NCBI RefSeq assembly: GCF_044762665.1
Contig: NZ_JBIWES010000001.1
Coordinates: 372,001 to 436,000 of the forward strand
Direction of reading: 5' to 3'
Length of the DNA: 64,000 bases
DNA from: Peribacillus frigoritolerans_B
GTDB taxonomy: Bacteria > Bacillota > Bacilli > Bacillales > DSM-1321
Part shown: positions 27,225 to 36,990 of the stretch, piece by piece
Numbering within the stretch: position 1 is the stretch's first letter
How the letters are laid out: each line of letters starts with the position of its first letter
Notes under the pieces: generated by a model
The model's database searches: none
What the model was told of the DNA's origin: nothing
What the model saw: only the letters and a program-made list of their open reading frames with translations
Translations under genes and position numbers: made by a program

Positions 27225-28259
27225 TTAAATAATAGGATAAGAAATTTCTTCAATTTCTTTTATATAGGAAAGAATATCCGCAACGCTTTCCTCATCAGCA
27301 AGGTAAAGGCCCGCTAAGTCCCTCACGAAAACTTCCCCGGTCATGTATTCTTCCGCCAAGGCATGGTAGGCAGCTGCCCATGCAGGCAAGCTTTCAGATC
27401 CTGGTTCAAAAGGGAACAATAAAAAAGAATGACGTTCAATCAAACTATGGACCATTTCAAATAAGCTCGGATTATCCTGACTGATTTCCTCTTCGGTCAG
27501 TCCGGTTACCTTCTTATAGAAGTCCGTCTCCTTCAAACTTTTCAATTCCTTTGGGGTGACCGACTTCGATTGATTGAATTTCCTCACCGTCAATTCCTGT
27601 TTATACTCCTGGTCGATAAGGATGTTAAGGAGCATCGTTTTAAAGAAAGGATGTCCCTCATCTTTTTGTAGAAATTCTTCGATTTGAGGGATAAATGGTC
27701 GAATATTGATATTCGTGAGTTTTGAAATGACCATGAGCATCTCACTATCCGTTTTCCCTTCAAAAAGTTCATCCTCCTGCATTTCCTCTGAAAGCTGTTG
27801 ATTTTGCCTTTCCTTCTCCTCTTTTTTATCCTCAAGGGCCCTTTTGCTGAACTGAAGCATCTTTTCGAAATGTTCCTCTTTATCAAAGGGAATTTGGCTT
27901 TCTTCAAATAGCAGTTCGATCGTCGTGACCATTTCCTGATGCTCGCCTAATTGCAGCAGTACCATCAAATAAATATTGATCAGTTGAAAATAGTCGCCGA
28001 TGCCTTTATTCAGCATCTCTATACACAACTCTTTTGACTCCTGGTAATACTCAAGTTCAACTAGTGAGACCACTAGCCCCATGCAAACTTCATCATTTTC
28101 GGGCTCATACTCCCTAGCTTGGCTGAAGAGCTGTGCAGCCGCTTTAAAGTTCCTGTTACCAAGCTCATCCAGTCCTTTTACAATCAGCCTTTCACCGAGA
28201 TTTGGAAAGGCGATAATCTTTGTTTCTCCGGCCTTCTTTTGGTTGTTTTCATCATCCAT
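27225..28259 (-). CDS. ysoA: TPR-like protein YsoA
   Basis: The 344-residue protein carries tetratricopeptide-like helices at the N-terminus (ELGNRNFKAAAQLFSQAREYEPENDEVCMGL, about 31-61). They are followed by a charged Glu/Lys-rich linker (about 140-165) and a helical C-terminal half with the hydrophobic LLFPFEPGSESLPAWAAAYHALAEEYM. It has the position of B. subtilis ysoA, between leuD and tig. TPR repeats bind other proteins; the partner is unknown. Confidence 0.8.
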   Translation of the reverse strand: MDDENNQKKAGETKIIAFPNLGERLIVKGLDELGNRNFKAAAQLFSQAREYEPENDEVCMGLVVSLVELEYYQESKELCIEMLNKGIGDYFQLINIYLMVLLQLGEHQEMVTTIELLFEESQIPFDKEEHFEKMLQFSKRALEDKKEEKERQNQQLSEEMQEDELFEGKTDSEMLMVISKLTNINIRPFIPQIEEFLQKDEGHPFFKTMLLNILIDQEYKQELTVRKFNQSKSVTPKELKSLKETDFYKKVTGLTEEEISQDNPSLFEMVHSLIERHSFLLFPFEPGSESLPAWAAAYHALAEEYMTGEVFVRDLAGLYLADEESVADILSYIKEIEEISYPII

Positions 28260-28365
28260 CCTATTTTCCGCCTCACCGTTCGCTTTTTGAGAAACAGTTT
28301 AGCATGTAATAGCTGGAAACACAAAAATTTATATGGCGGATGCACGTCTTTCCTTCTTTTTCCGA

Positions 28366-28409
28366 TAAAAAAAATCCCGCATCCTTTCAAATAAGAAAGG
28401 AAAACGGGA
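28366..28409 (-). terminator. Terminator of the ilv-leu operon
   Basis: A long stem with internal mismatches (TCCCGTTTTCCTTTC / GAAAGGATGCGGGA) is followed by TTTTTTTT on the minus strand, just past leuD. Confidence 0.85.
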
Positions 28410-28424
28410 AATGACTTTTTTCTA

Positions 28425-29024
28425 TTAAATACTCGATACAGCCTTTTTTTGAGATTCATAGGCTGAAATCTCTTTATCATATTGAAGCGTTATCGAAATT
28501 TCATCCCAGCCTTTGATGAGCATTTCCTTCCAATATGGATGAATTTCAAAGCTCGTTTCAAACCCTTGACCATCTTTCAATGTCTGATTGGGAAGGTCGA
28601 TCGTCAACTCATAATCAGGTGCCGACACCCTCTCCATTAAATAGTTTACTTCAGTCTGGGTCAAAGCGATGGGGACCATGCCATTTTTCATGCAATTACT
28701 TTTAAAGATATCAGCATAAGACGGAGCGATGATGATATCGAATCCGTAGTCTTTCAATGACCAAGGGGCATGCTCACGTGATGAACCGCAGCCAAAATTT
28801 TCACCTGCTATTAATATGGACGTGTTTTGATTATGGGGCTGATTCAATTCAAAATCAGGACGTTCCTTTCCATTTTCATCAAAACGCCAGTTATAGAATA
28901 AAAATTCGCCAAATCCGCTTCGCTCAATCCTTTTTAAAAATTGCTTTGGAATGATTTGGTCCGTATCCACGTTTTTACGGTCAAGTGCCGCCGCTCTTCC
29001 TTTATATATAGTAATGGGTTCCAT
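28425..29024 (-). CDS. leuD: 3-isopropylmalate dehydratase, small subunit
   Basis: LeuD is the swivel-domain partner of LeuC in isomerising 2- to 3-isopropylmalate. The family signatures DRKNVDTDQIIPKQFLK and GENFGCGSSREHAPW are present. I start it at the ATG at 29024 (MEPITIYKG) because GGAGGTG lies just upstream; the first in-frame ATG at 29033 is inside that spacer. It is the last gene of the operon. Confidence 0.96.
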   Translation of the reverse strand: MEPITIYKGRAAALDRKNVDTDQIIPKQFLKRIERSGFGEFLFYNWRFDENGKERPDFELNQPHNQNTSILIAGENFGCGSSREHAPWSLKDYGFDIIIAPSYADIFKSNCMKNGMVPIALTQTEVNYLMERVSAPDYELTIDLPNQTLKDGQGFETSFEIHPYWKEMLIKGWDEISITLQYDKEISAYESQKKAVSSI

Positions 29025-29052
29025 ACTCTGCACCTCCGGTTAATTCGTATTC

Positions 29053-30462
29053 TTATTGGACTTGTTCAGTTCTTTTCAAATTCCTGATATCGACAAATTT
29101 CCCATGAATGGCGGCCGCGGCAGCCATAGCCGGACTAACCAGGTGTGTTCTTGCTCCAGCTCCTTGCCTGCCTTCAAAGTTCCGATTGCTTGTGGAGGCA
29201 CAATGCTCGCCGGCCGGAACCACGTCAGGGTTCATGCTCAGGCACATGCTGCAGCCCGATTCGCGCCATTCAAAGCCCGCAGATTTGAAAATCTCATCCA
29301 ACCCTTCATCTTCCGCTTGCCTTTTAACGCTTTGTGAACCGGGTACGACCATCGCCCGAACCCCTTTTTGAACAGTTTGGCCTTCGATCATTTCTGCGGC
29401 TTGCCGTAAGTCCTCAATGCGTGAATTGGTACACGATCCTATGAATACATGTTGTACGGGAATTTCCGTGATCGGCATGCCTTCCTCAAGACCCATATAC
29501 TCAATGGCTCGATTCAGTTCCTTAGGATCCATGATTTCCTCTGCGAAGGTAGGTACTTTTCCGTCCACGCCACTAGCCATTCCAGGATTCGTCCCCCAGC
29601 TGACCATTGGTGAAATCAGGCTGCCATCGAGAATGATTTCTTGGTCATATACAGCATCCTCATCGCTGGAAAGTGACTTCCAGTCCTGAACACATCGCTC
29701 GAACTCTTCTCCTTTCGGCAAATATTTACGACCTTTCAAGTAAGAGAACGTTGTTTCATCAGGAGCTACCAGACCGGCTCTTGCCCCGCCTTCGATCGAC
29801 ATATTGCAAACCGTCATTCTTTCTTCCATTGACATATCCCGGAAAACTTCCCCGCAATACTCAATGATATGTCCAGTTCCGAAATCGACGCCGAATTTAG
29901 AAATCACATATAATATGACATCTTTCGCCATCACGCCATGACCAAGCTTGCCATTAACCTCAAGCTTTAATGTTTTGGGTTTTGTTTGCCATAGGGTTTG
30001 TGTGGCCAAAACATGCTCGACCTCACTCGTACCGATTCCAAATGCTATCGAGCCAAACGCACCATGTGTAGACGTATGACTGTCTCCGCAGACAATCGTC
30101 ATCCCTGGCTGTGTAAGCCCTAATTCCGGCCCGATAACGTGAACGATACCTTGATCCGGGCTGTCTAAATCAGCAAGGCGGATACCGAACTCCTTACAGT
30201 TTTGCTCAAGCGCTTCTAGTTGTTTCCTTGCAATATCATCCTCGATGAAATAGCGATTAACCGTTGGCACATTATGATCCATTGTCGCGAAAGTACGATC
30301 GGGTCTCCTGACTTTGCGTCCTTTTAATCTCAATCCTTCAAATGCTTGCGGAGAGGTCACTTCATGAATATATTGAAGGTCTATATAAATTAAATCCGGT
30401 TTATTCTCTTCTTCATTTACAATATGGCGATCCCATATTTTCTCTATTATCGACTTTCCCAT
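29053..30462 (-). CDS. leuC: 3-isopropylmalate dehydratase, large subunit
   Basis: LeuC carries the [4Fe-4S] cluster of isopropylmalate isomerase. The cluster cysteines are visible in FIGSCTNSRIEDL and GCSMCLSMNPD, and substrate residues in CGDSHTSTHGAFG. The ATG at 30462 is preferred to the adjacent GTG because of the spacing to GAGGTGG. A terminator-like hairpin lies just upstream, between leuB and leuC. Confidence 0.97.
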   Translation of the reverse strand: MGKSIIEKIWDRHIVNEEENKPDLIYIDLQYIHEVTSPQAFEGLRLKGRKVRRPDRTFATMDHNVPTVNRYFIEDDIARKQLEALEQNCKEFGIRLADLDSPDQGIVHVIGPELGLTQPGMTIVCGDSHTSTHGAFGSIAFGIGTSEVEHVLATQTLWQTKPKTLKLEVNGKLGHGVMAKDVILYVISKFGVDFGTGHIIEYCGEVFRDMSMEERMTVCNMSIEGGARAGLVAPDETTFSYLKGRKYLPKGEEFERCVQDWKSLSSDEDAVYDQEIILDGSLISPMVSWGTNPGMASGVDGKVPTFAEEIMDPKELNRAIEYMGLEEGMPITEIPVQHVFIGSCTNSRIEDLRQAAEMIEGQTVQKGVRAMVVPGSQSVKRQAEDEGLDEIFKSAGFEWRESGCSMCLSMNPDVVPAGEHCASTSNRNFEGRQGAGARTHLVSPAMAAAAAIHGKFVDIRNLKRTEQVQ

Positions 30463-30494
30463 CACTATCCCACCTCGATCAATCTTGTATTTTT

Positions 30495-30524
30495 TTAAAA
30501 AACACGGCCTAATGTTAGGCCGTG
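30495..30524 (-). terminator. Terminator-like hairpin inside the operon, between leuB and leuC
   Basis: A 9-bp perfect stem (CACGGCCTA / TAGGCCGTG) with a 4-nt loop is followed by TTTTTT on the minus strand. It starts about 9 nt after the leuB stop and ends about 33 nt before leuC, so it would cut or thin transcription into leuCD. Confidence 0.8.
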
Positions 30525-30532
30525 AAAGAAGT

Positions 30533-31645
30533 TTATGCGTAAGCTCCCATGATGTTGGAAATGGCTTCCTGGTCTAAAAGATTTGCTTTTATTTCTGCAA
30601 TCATCTCTGAGGTAGACGTAATGGTTGGTTGGCCATTTGCGATATCGCCTGTTCTCAAGCCATATTCAAGGACCGTTTCCACCGCCTGCTCAACTGCTTT
30701 CGCCTCATCTTCCAAACCAAAGGATAGACGCAGCAAGGAAGCCGCTGATAAAATCGTCCCAATCGGATTTGCCAGGTTTTTGCCCGCAATATCCGGGGCA
30801 GAGCCATGAATCGGTTCATATAGATTAGGCCCATTTGTTGATATGGAGGCGGAAGGAAGCATTCCAAGCGAGCCAGTCAATACCGACGCTTCATCGCTTA
30901 AAATATCACCGAACATATTCTCCGTCACGATAATATCAAATTGTTTCGGGTTTTTGATCAATTGCATGGCTGCATTATCGACAAGCATATGTTCAAGGAT
31001 TACATCCGGATAGTCCTTGGCAATTTCTTCAGCCGTCTCACGCCACATCCTGCTGGATTCAAGAACATTCGCTTTATCCACGGATGTTACTTTTTTCTTG
31101 CGATCCGATGCTAATGAAAAAGCAAGTTCGATGATGCGCTTCATTTCGCTTTTCTGATAGAAAAGTGTATCGACGACCGCCTCTTTCCCTTCTTTTTCAA
31201 CGCGCTCACTTGGCTTTCCGAAATAAAGGCCGCCAGTTAGTTCCCTGACAATCACGAAATCCACATCTTCAATGAATTCCTTTTTAAGAGGAGAAGATTC
31301 CGACAAGCTGGAATAATAGCTGATTGGACGGATGTTAGCATAAAGATTCAAATCTTTTCGGATTTTCAACAAACCTCGTTCCGGTCTTAGGTGCGCAGGC
31401 TGGTCATCCCACTTAGGTCCTCCAACGGCCCCCAATAATACCGCATCGCTGTTTTTACAAATCTCCACTGTTTCATCCGGCAGGGGTGAACCTGTGCTAT
31501 CGATGGCACCTCCGCCAATCTCACCATATTGAAATTCAAAATCGTGTCCATATCTTTGGGCAACGGCTTCGAGGATTTCTACAGCGCCTCTTGTTACTTC
31601 TTTCCCGATGCCATCTCCTTGAAGCACCGCAATATTCCTTTTCAT
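30533..31645 (-). CDS. leuB: 3-isopropylmalate dehydrogenase
   Basis: LeuB oxidatively decarboxylates 3-isopropylmalate to 2-ketoisocaproate with NAD+. The 370 residues show IAVLQGDGIGKEVT, the substrate arginines in RPERGLLKIRKDLNLYANIRP, the metal-binding region VTENMFGDILSDEAS and the nucleotide loop EPIHGSAPDIAGKNLANP. GGGGAGA precedes the ATG. Confidence 0.98.
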   Translation of the reverse strand: MKRNIAVLQGDGIGKEVTRGAVEILEAVAQRYGHDFEFQYGEIGGGAIDSTGSPLPDETVEICKNSDAVLLGAVGGPKWDDQPAHLRPERGLLKIRKDLNLYANIRPISYYSSLSESSPLKKEFIEDVDFVIVRELTGGLYFGKPSERVEKEGKEAVVDTLFYQKSEMKRIIELAFSLASDRKKKVTSVDKANVLESSRMWRETAEEIAKDYPDVILEHMLVDNAAMQLIKNPKQFDIIVTENMFGDILSDEASVLTGSLGMLPSASISTNGPNLYEPIHGSAPDIAGKNLANPIGTILSAASLLRLSFGLEDEAKAVEQAVETVLEYGLRTGDIANGQPTITSTSEMIAEIKANLLDQEAISNIMGAYA

Positions 31646-31660
31646 CGAAATCTCCCCTTC

Positions 31661-33196
31661 CTATTGTAATACTGCTTTTTCTTCCAGTTCCTTCATGATG
31701 ATCACACGGTTCACAGCGTTCAAATACGCTTTGGCGGATGCTTCCAAGACGTCCTGATCAAGACCCCTGCCGCTTGTTTCCACACCGTTATAATCAATTT
31801 TCACAAAAACCTGAGCGAGGGCATCCATTCCGCCACCCACCGATTGAATACGATAGTCCAGCAAGTTGATCTCGCTGCCCAAACATCTTTCAAGCGTGTT
31901 ATATAGGGCTTCTACACTTCCTGCACCAGTAGCCGCTTCCTGGATCTCTTCATTATCGCCTTTTTTCAGTGTGACCGTCGCAGTCGCCGTCTGATGGGTA
32001 CCATGGGAAATCTGTAAGGAAATCATGTCATAGAAACTGATATCCGTCGCTTTCTCTTCAAGCACCAGCGCAACGATATCTTCATCCGTCATGGTCTTTT
32101 TATTATCGGCCAATTCCTTGAATTGGACGAATAATGAGTTCATTTCCTCATCCGTTACCGTAAAATTCAACTCTTGTAATCTTTCTTTGAAAGCATGGCG
32201 TCCTGAATGCTTTCCTAAAACGAGTGAATTGGACGAAACCCCGACGAGTTCAGGTGATATGATTTCATATGTCGTTTTTTCTTTTAACACGCCATCCTGG
32301 TGAATGCCGGATTCATGTGCGTATGCATTGGCACCAATAATGGCTTTATTAGCAGGAACTTGCATTCCCGTAAGGCGGCTGACCAAATCACTGGTCCTTT
32401 TAATTTCATTCAATACGAGACCCGTTTCCGCTTGATAGAAATCTTTGCGGATGTAGAGTGCCATGGCCACTTCTTCAAGTGCCACGTTTCCGGCACGTTC
32501 ACCAATTCCGTTGATTGTGCCTTCGACTTGCGTAGCCCCGCCTTCGATGGCAGCCAATGAATTGGCCGTCGCCATTCCAAGATCGTCATGGCAGTGTGCG
32601 GATAAACTAACTTTATCAATAGAAGGAACATGCTCACGAAGGTATCTGAAAATGTTTCCGTACTCGATTGGAGCTGCATACCCTACAGTATCCGGGATGT
32701 TAATGACCTTGGCACCAGCTTGAATGACCGCTTCAACGATTTCAGCCAAATAGTCAAGTTCTGTACGGCTTGCATCTTCTGCAGACCATTGTACGATCGG
32801 AAAACGCGCTGCTCCGTACTTAACCATTTCAACCGACCTTTCAATCACTTGCTGCTTCGACATTTTCAACTTATATTCACGATGAATGGGCGAAGTGGCA
32901 ATGAACGTATGCAATCTTGGTTCTGCACCGCCCCTTAATGAATCCCAAGCTGCATCGATATCCCCTTTTACAGCACGCGCCAGCCCTGTGACAGAGCTGT
33001 TTTTGATTTTGCGCGCGATTTCCTGTACGGAGTTGAAATCCCCTTTGGATGCTGCCGGAAAACCGGCTTCGATTATATCAACACCCAATCTTTCAAGCTG
33101 ATAAGCAATTTCAAGTTTTTCGGTAAAATTCAAATTTACACCGGCGGATTGCTCCCCATCTCGAAGTGTAGTTTCAAATATATTAATTTTTCGCAA
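31661..33196 (-). CDS. leuA: 2-isopropylmalate synthase
   Basis: LeuA condenses acetyl-CoA with 2-ketoisovalerate, the first committed step to leucine. It has the TIM-barrel signatures FETTLRDGEQSAGVNL and LSAHCHDDLGMATANSLAAIEGG, and a C-terminal leucine-sensing domain with LLDYRIQSVGGGMDALAQV. It starts with TTG (TTG-CGA-AAA) at 33196, overlapping the end of ilvC by 14 nt. No later start would preserve the conserved beginning. Confidence 0.97.
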   Translation of the reverse strand: MRKINIFETTLRDGEQSAGVNLNFTEKLEIAYQLERLGVDIIEAGFPAASKGDFNSVQEIARKIKNSSVTGLARAVKGDIDAAWDSLRGGAEPRLHTFIATSPIHREYKLKMSKQQVIERSVEMVKYGAARFPIVQWSAEDASRTELDYLAEIVEAVIQAGAKVINIPDTVGYAAPIEYGNIFRYLREHVPSIDKVSLSAHCHDDLGMATANSLAAIEGGATQVEGTINGIGERAGNVALEEVAMALYIRKDFYQAETGLVLNEIKRTSDLVSRLTGMQVPANKAIIGANAYAHESGIHQDGVLKEKTTYEIISPELVGVSSNSLVLGKHSGRHAFKERLQELNFTVTDEEMNSLFVQFKELADNKKTMTDEDIVALVLEEKATDISFYDMISLQISHGTHQTATATVTLKKGDNEEIQEAATGAGSVEALYNTLERCLGSEINLLDYRIQSVGGGMDALAQVFVKIDYNGVETSGRGLDQDVLEASAKAYLNAVNRVIIMKELEEKAVLQ

Positions 33197-34211
33197 CGGC
33201 TACCACTTCTTTCTCTTTTTGTTGAGGTTTTACGAATGGCATCATTTTTCTTAATTCACGGCCAACCACTTCGATTTGATGTTGGTTTTCACGATTATTG
33301 ATAGCATTGAAGACCGGACGATTCGCTTGATTTTCCAAGATCCATCCTTTAGCGAACTCACCGTCTTGGATGTCTTTCAAGATCGCTTTCATTGCCTCTT
33401 TCGTAGTTTCCGTCACGACGCGTGGTCCAGAAACGAAATCTCCCCATTGAGCCGTGTCAGAAATGGAATAGCGCATGTTTTCCATACCGCCTTCATACAT
33501 AAGGTCGATGATTAATTTAAGTTCATGCAAACACTCGAAATATGCTACTTCCGGTTGATATCCAGCTTCTGTCAAGGTTTCGAATCCAGCTTTCACAAGG
33601 GCAGTCAATCCGCCACAAAGTACAGCTTGCTCTCCAAATAGATCCGTTTCCGTTTCTTCCTGGAAAGTAGTTTCCAAACCGCCAGCTCTTAAAGAACCGA
33701 TTCCCCGAGCGTACGCAAGTGCCAATTCTCTTGCTTCACCCGTAACATTTTGGTAGATGGCGAACAATGCCGGCACCCCTGCACCTTGTTCATATGTACG
33801 GCGTACAAGATGTCCCGGACCTTTTGGAGCGACTAATAATACATCCACGTCTGCCGGCGGAACGATTTGATTGAAATGGACGTTGAATCCGTGTGCGAAC
33901 ATTAACGCTTGACCTGCACGCAATACCGGTTTGATTTCTTCTTGGTATACTTTCGGCTGAGTTTCATCCGGTAATAGGTTCATGATCACGTCTGCCTGTT
34001 CAGCTGCTTCTTTCACTGTGTAAACATTAAAGCCGTCTTCCACCGCTTTATCGAAGGATTTACCTTTCCTGATTCCGATGATTACATCTACACCGCTGTC
34101 ACGTAGGTTTTGTGCGTGTGCGTGTCCTTGTGAACCATATCCGATTACCGCTACCTTTTTATTGTTGAAGAAATTCTCGTTTGCTTCTGCGTTATAATAT
34201 ACTTTTGCCAT
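33183..34211 (-). CDS. ilvC: Ketol-acid reductoisomerase (class I)
   Basis: IlvC isomerises and reduces acetolactate or acetohydroxybutyrate with NADPH and magnesium. The 342 residues carry VAVIGYGSQGHAHAQNLRDSG, the NADPH phosphate-binding region IGIRKGKS, and the metal-binding glutamates in EETETDLFGEQAVLCGG and YECLHELKLIIDLMYEGG. The length marks the short class I form. Confidence 0.98.
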   Translation of the reverse strand: MAKVYYNAEANENFFNNKKVAVIGYGSQGHAHAQNLRDSGVDVIIGIRKGKSFDKAVEDGFNVYTVKEAAEQADVIMNLLPDETQPKVYQEEIKPVLRAGQALMFAHGFNVHFNQIVPPADVDVLLVAPKGPGHLVRRTYEQGAGVPALFAIYQNVTGEARELALAYARGIGSLRAGGLETTFQEETETDLFGEQAVLCGGLTALVKAGFETLTEAGYQPEVAYFECLHELKLIIDLMYEGGMENMRYSISDTAQWGDFVSGPRVVTETTKEAMKAILKDIQDGEFAKGWILENQANRPVFNAINNRENQHQIEVVGRELRKMMPFVKPQQKEKEVVAVAKN

Positions 34212-34258
34212 AATAATTACATCTCCCTTTTCATCATTGTTTTTTTGTTTTGGTTTTT

Positions 34259-34771
34259 TTATACGATTGTCGCACTCTTAGCGTGTGCAATTTGCATTCC
34301 ACGCGGGATGGCGGCAGTCCCTGTCCTTGCCAATTCCTTGATGCCATATGGCTTGATCAGTTCAATGAAGGCTTCGATTTTATCCGATTCCCCTGTGATT
34401 TGAACTGTCAGGCTATCTTTGCTGACATCAATAACTGAAGCTCGGAAGGGTTCGATGACTGAATAAATCTCGGCTCGGGTTTGCGTAGTCACCATTATTT
34501 TAATGAGTGCAAGTTCCCTCGCCACAATCGATTGATTCGTAATATCATATACTTTCAAAACATCGATCTGCTTATTCAATTGCTTGGTGATCTGTTCAAT
34601 GACAGCTTCGTCATCAACATCGACCACGAAGGTCATCCTTGAAATGCCATCCTGTTCGGAAGGTCCGACAGTCATGCCTTCAATGTTATAATTTCTTTTC
34701 GTGAACAGGTTCGTAATCCGATTCAGGACGCCTGGCCGGTTGTTCACGGTGAGGCTAAGAATTCCCTTCAT
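34259..34771 (-). CDS. ilvH: Acetolactate synthase, small regulatory subunit
   Basis: This subunit activates IlvB and gives valine feedback inhibition. The N-terminal ACT domain reads LSLTVNNRPGVLNRITNLFTKRNYNIE, followed by the conserved second domain (REIALIK-like stretch, DVSKDSLTVQITGESDKIEAFIELIKPYGIKELARTG). GGAGT lies before the ATG, and only 3 nt separate it from the end of ilvB. Confidence 0.96.
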   Translation of the reverse strand: MKGILSLTVNNRPGVLNRITNLFTKRNYNIEGMTVGPSEQDGISRMTFVVDVDDEAVIEQITKQLNKQIDVLKVYDITNQSIVARELALIKIMVTTQTRAEIYSVIEPFRASVIDVSKDSLTVQITGESDKIEAFIELIKPYGIKELARTGTAAIPRGMQIAHAKSATIV

Positions 34772-34774
34772 TGA

Positions 34775-36490
34775 TTAAACTCCTTCCATTTCATCTAGCC
34801 CTTTTCCTTGTGCTACCATCGGAAAGACATTTTCATTTTGTTTTACGCGGAAATCAATCAGCACTGGACCATCGGTCTTTAACGCTACATCCAGGCAGTT
34901 GCTTGCTTCTTCCTCCGTCGTCACCTTGTATCCCGGAATTCCATAAGCATCGGCCAATTTCACGAAATCCGGATGCGATTGAAAAATACTGTGTGAGAAA
35001 CGGTTTTCATGAAAGAGTTCCTGCCACTGCCTTACCATCCCTAGCGCACCGTTGTTGACGATGATGATTTTGATTGGCAGATTCATTTCGGCAATGACTG
35101 AAAGTTCCTGCAGGCACATCTGGAATCCGCCATCCCCCGATATGGAAAGCACCGTCGCTTTCGGATTCGCCAGTTGCGCTCCGAGAGCCGATGGTAAGCC
35201 AAAGCCCATCGTCCCCAATCCGCCGGAAGTGACCCATGAATCCGGTTTGTTAAATGGATAGTATTGAGCTGCCCACATTTGATGCTGTCCAACATCCGTC
35301 GTAACAATGGCCTCCCCATTCGTTTTTTCATGAAGCATCTGGATGACCCGCTGAGGTTTCAGAACGCCTTCTTCATGGGTATAACGCAATGGGAACTTTT
35401 CATTCCATGCAGTCAGCTGTGTAGTCCATTCATCAATTTCCGGTTTCTTGCCATTTTGCGCAATCAACTCCGAGAGTGCTTCCTTGGCACTTCCGACGAC
35501 TGGAATTTTTGTCGGCACATTTTTACCGATTTCCGCTGGATCAATATCGATATGGGCAACCGTTGCGTGCTGTGCGAATTTCGCTAGATTCCCAGTCAAA
35601 CGATCATCGAACCTTGCACCGATATTGATTAATAGATCACATTTCGCTAACGCCATGTTTGCTGCATAGCAGCCATGCATACCACCCATTCCGATAAAGA
35701 GAGGATGTTCCGCCGGAAAGCCCCCAAGACCCAATAAAGTGTGGACGACGGGAATGCCTTGCTGCTCGACATATTCCTTTAATAGATGGGAGGCCTTTGC
35801 ATGCAGGACACCTGCCCCTGCAAGAATGACCGGTCTTTTCGCCCCGCTTACGGCCTCAACTAGCTTTCTGATCTGTAAGTAATTCGGCTTGGTCGTCGGC
35901 TGATAGCCCGGGAGATTCATTTCTGGCTCCTCATCCGTCGCTACACCTTTTATAATGGCCATATCCTTAGGTATATCGATTAATACTGGACCGGGCCGGC
36001 CGCTGGAAGCGATATAAAAAGCTTCTTTTATAATGCGCGGAAGGTCTTCCGGCTTCCTTACCTGATAGTTATGTTTTGTGATCGGTGTAGTAATCCCCAG
36101 TACATCGGCTTCCTGGAAAGCATCCGAGCCAATTACACTGGTAGCTACCTGACCCGAAATTACCACTAGCGGTAAAGAGTCGATCATCGCATCGGCCAAA
36201 CCGGTGACGATGTTCGTTGCCCCTGGACCGGATGTGACTATGACCACCCCCGGCTTGCCGGTAATCCTGGCGTATCCTTCCGCTGCATGAATGGCACCCT
36301 GTTCGTGCCTTGTCAAAATATGAAAAAGTTCTGAACTGTAAAGCTTGTCATAAATCGGCAATACAGAACCTCCCGGATAACCAAAGATGACTTCAACATT
36401 TTCCTTTTTCAATGCATCCAGCAGAAATTCGGCACCACTATAATGTGTCTTTCCACTTTTCCGATCAGCAACAACTGACTTTTGTGTCAT
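34775..36490 (-). CDS. ilvB: Acetolactate synthase, large catalytic subunit
   Basis: IlvB joins two pyruvates, or pyruvate and 2-ketobutyrate, using thiamine diphosphate. It shows the TPP glutamate region IFGYPGGSVLPIYD, the central FAD domain, and the C-terminal TPP/Mg motif GDGGFQM...NNGALGMVRQWQ. The frame is open to 36676, but that extension covers T-box leader sequence. The ATG at 36490 has AAGGAGG 11 nt upstream and gives the expected N-terminus (MTQKSVVADRK, 571 aa). It is the first gene of ilvBHC-leuABCD. Confidence 0.97.
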   Translation of the reverse strand: MTQKSVVADRKSGKTHYSGAEFLLDALKKENVEVIFGYPGGSVLPIYDKLYSSELFHILTRHEQGAIHAAEGYARITGKPGVVIVTSGPGATNIVTGLADAMIDSLPLVVISGQVATSVIGSDAFQEADVLGITTPITKHNYQVRKPEDLPRIIKEAFYIASSGRPGPVLIDIPKDMAIIKGVATDEEPEMNLPGYQPTTKPNYLQIRKLVEAVSGAKRPVILAGAGVLHAKASHLLKEYVEQQGIPVVHTLLGLGGFPAEHPLFIGMGGMHGCYAANMALAKCDLLINIGARFDDRLTGNLAKFAQHATVAHIDIDPAEIGKNVPTKIPVVGSAKEALSELIAQNGKKPEIDEWTTQLTAWNEKFPLRYTHEEGVLKPQRVIQMLHEKTNGEAIVTTDVGQHQMWAAQYYPFNKPDSWVTSGGLGTMGFGLPSALGAQLANPKATVLSISGDGGFQMCLQELSVIAEMNLPIKIIIVNNGALGMVRQWQELFHENRFSHSIFQSHPDFVKLADAYGIPGYKVTTEEEASNCLDVALKTDGPVLIDFRVKQNENVFPMVAQGKGLDEMEGV

Positions 36491-36564
36491 TTCGTAAAAA
36501 ACCTCCTTCGCTTTTCCACTGAATGTTTTCTTAACATTCAGAATTTTCAGCTTTTTATGCATAC

Positions 36565-36911
36565 AAAAAAGCCTTTTCACCCCAAATGTACTTGCACTCG
36601 GCAAGTTAAAGGGGTGAAAAGGCTTGATGAGCCACTCCACGGTACCACCCTTTTTCGCATGAAACTCCATGCGCACTTTGAATAGACTACACTATTCTCT
36701 GTTTTGGTAACGGGTACTGGTACGCACCCGTTCAGCTCTACTAGTCTGACGTTCAAGCTGAAACTCCAAGGTGAGTTCATCTTTCGGGACAATACCGGCT
36801 CTCAGCTACCCGGCTCTCTGTGACTGCCTTTTTAAAAGACTACTTATCCTCTTCAATGCTTTTCGCATTATTCATATTTTTCGAAACGCTTATGTTTGAT
36901 GTCTTGTATTT
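36565..36911 (-). promoter_or_regulatory. T-box riboswitch leader of the ilv-leu operon (leucine type)
   Basis: The minus strand has the T-box core GGGTGGTACCGTGG (about 36636-36650) followed by a 13-bp terminator stem (GCCTTTTCACCCC / GGGGTGAAAAGGC, 36571-36623) and TTTTTT. In Stem I the context GATGAA-CTC-ACC (CTC at 36773-36775) is the likely specifier, a leucine codon. Uncharged tRNA-Leu would favour read-through into ilvB. Confidence 0.93.
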
Positions 36912-36917
36912 GTGATT

Positions 36918-36946
36918 ATCTTACGTGTATTTCAGGTAGTAGTCAA
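36918..36946 (-). promoter_or_regulatory. Sigma-A promoter of the ilv-leu operon
   Basis: TTGACT, a 17-bp spacer and TAAGAT. The predicted start, near 36911, is the beginning of the T-box leader. Confidence 0.75.
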
Positions 36947-36958
36947 CAGGTTTTTTTA

Positions 36959-36973
36959 AATTTTTTGATAATT
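36959..36973 (-). promoter_or_regulatory. CodY-box-like site upstream of the ilv-leu promoter
   Basis: AATTATCAAAAAATT differs from the CodY consensus AATTTTCWGAAAATT at two of 15 positions and lies 12 nt upstream of the -35. CodY represses this operon in B. subtilis when branched-chain amino acids are plentiful. Confidence 0.6.
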
Positions 36974-36990
36974 CTAAATTGAAAGATTTG

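Noticed and set aside
36491..36676. 62-codon N-terminal extension of IlvB
   Set aside because: It overlaps the T-box terminator and core, lacks a ribosome site, and does not resemble IlvB.
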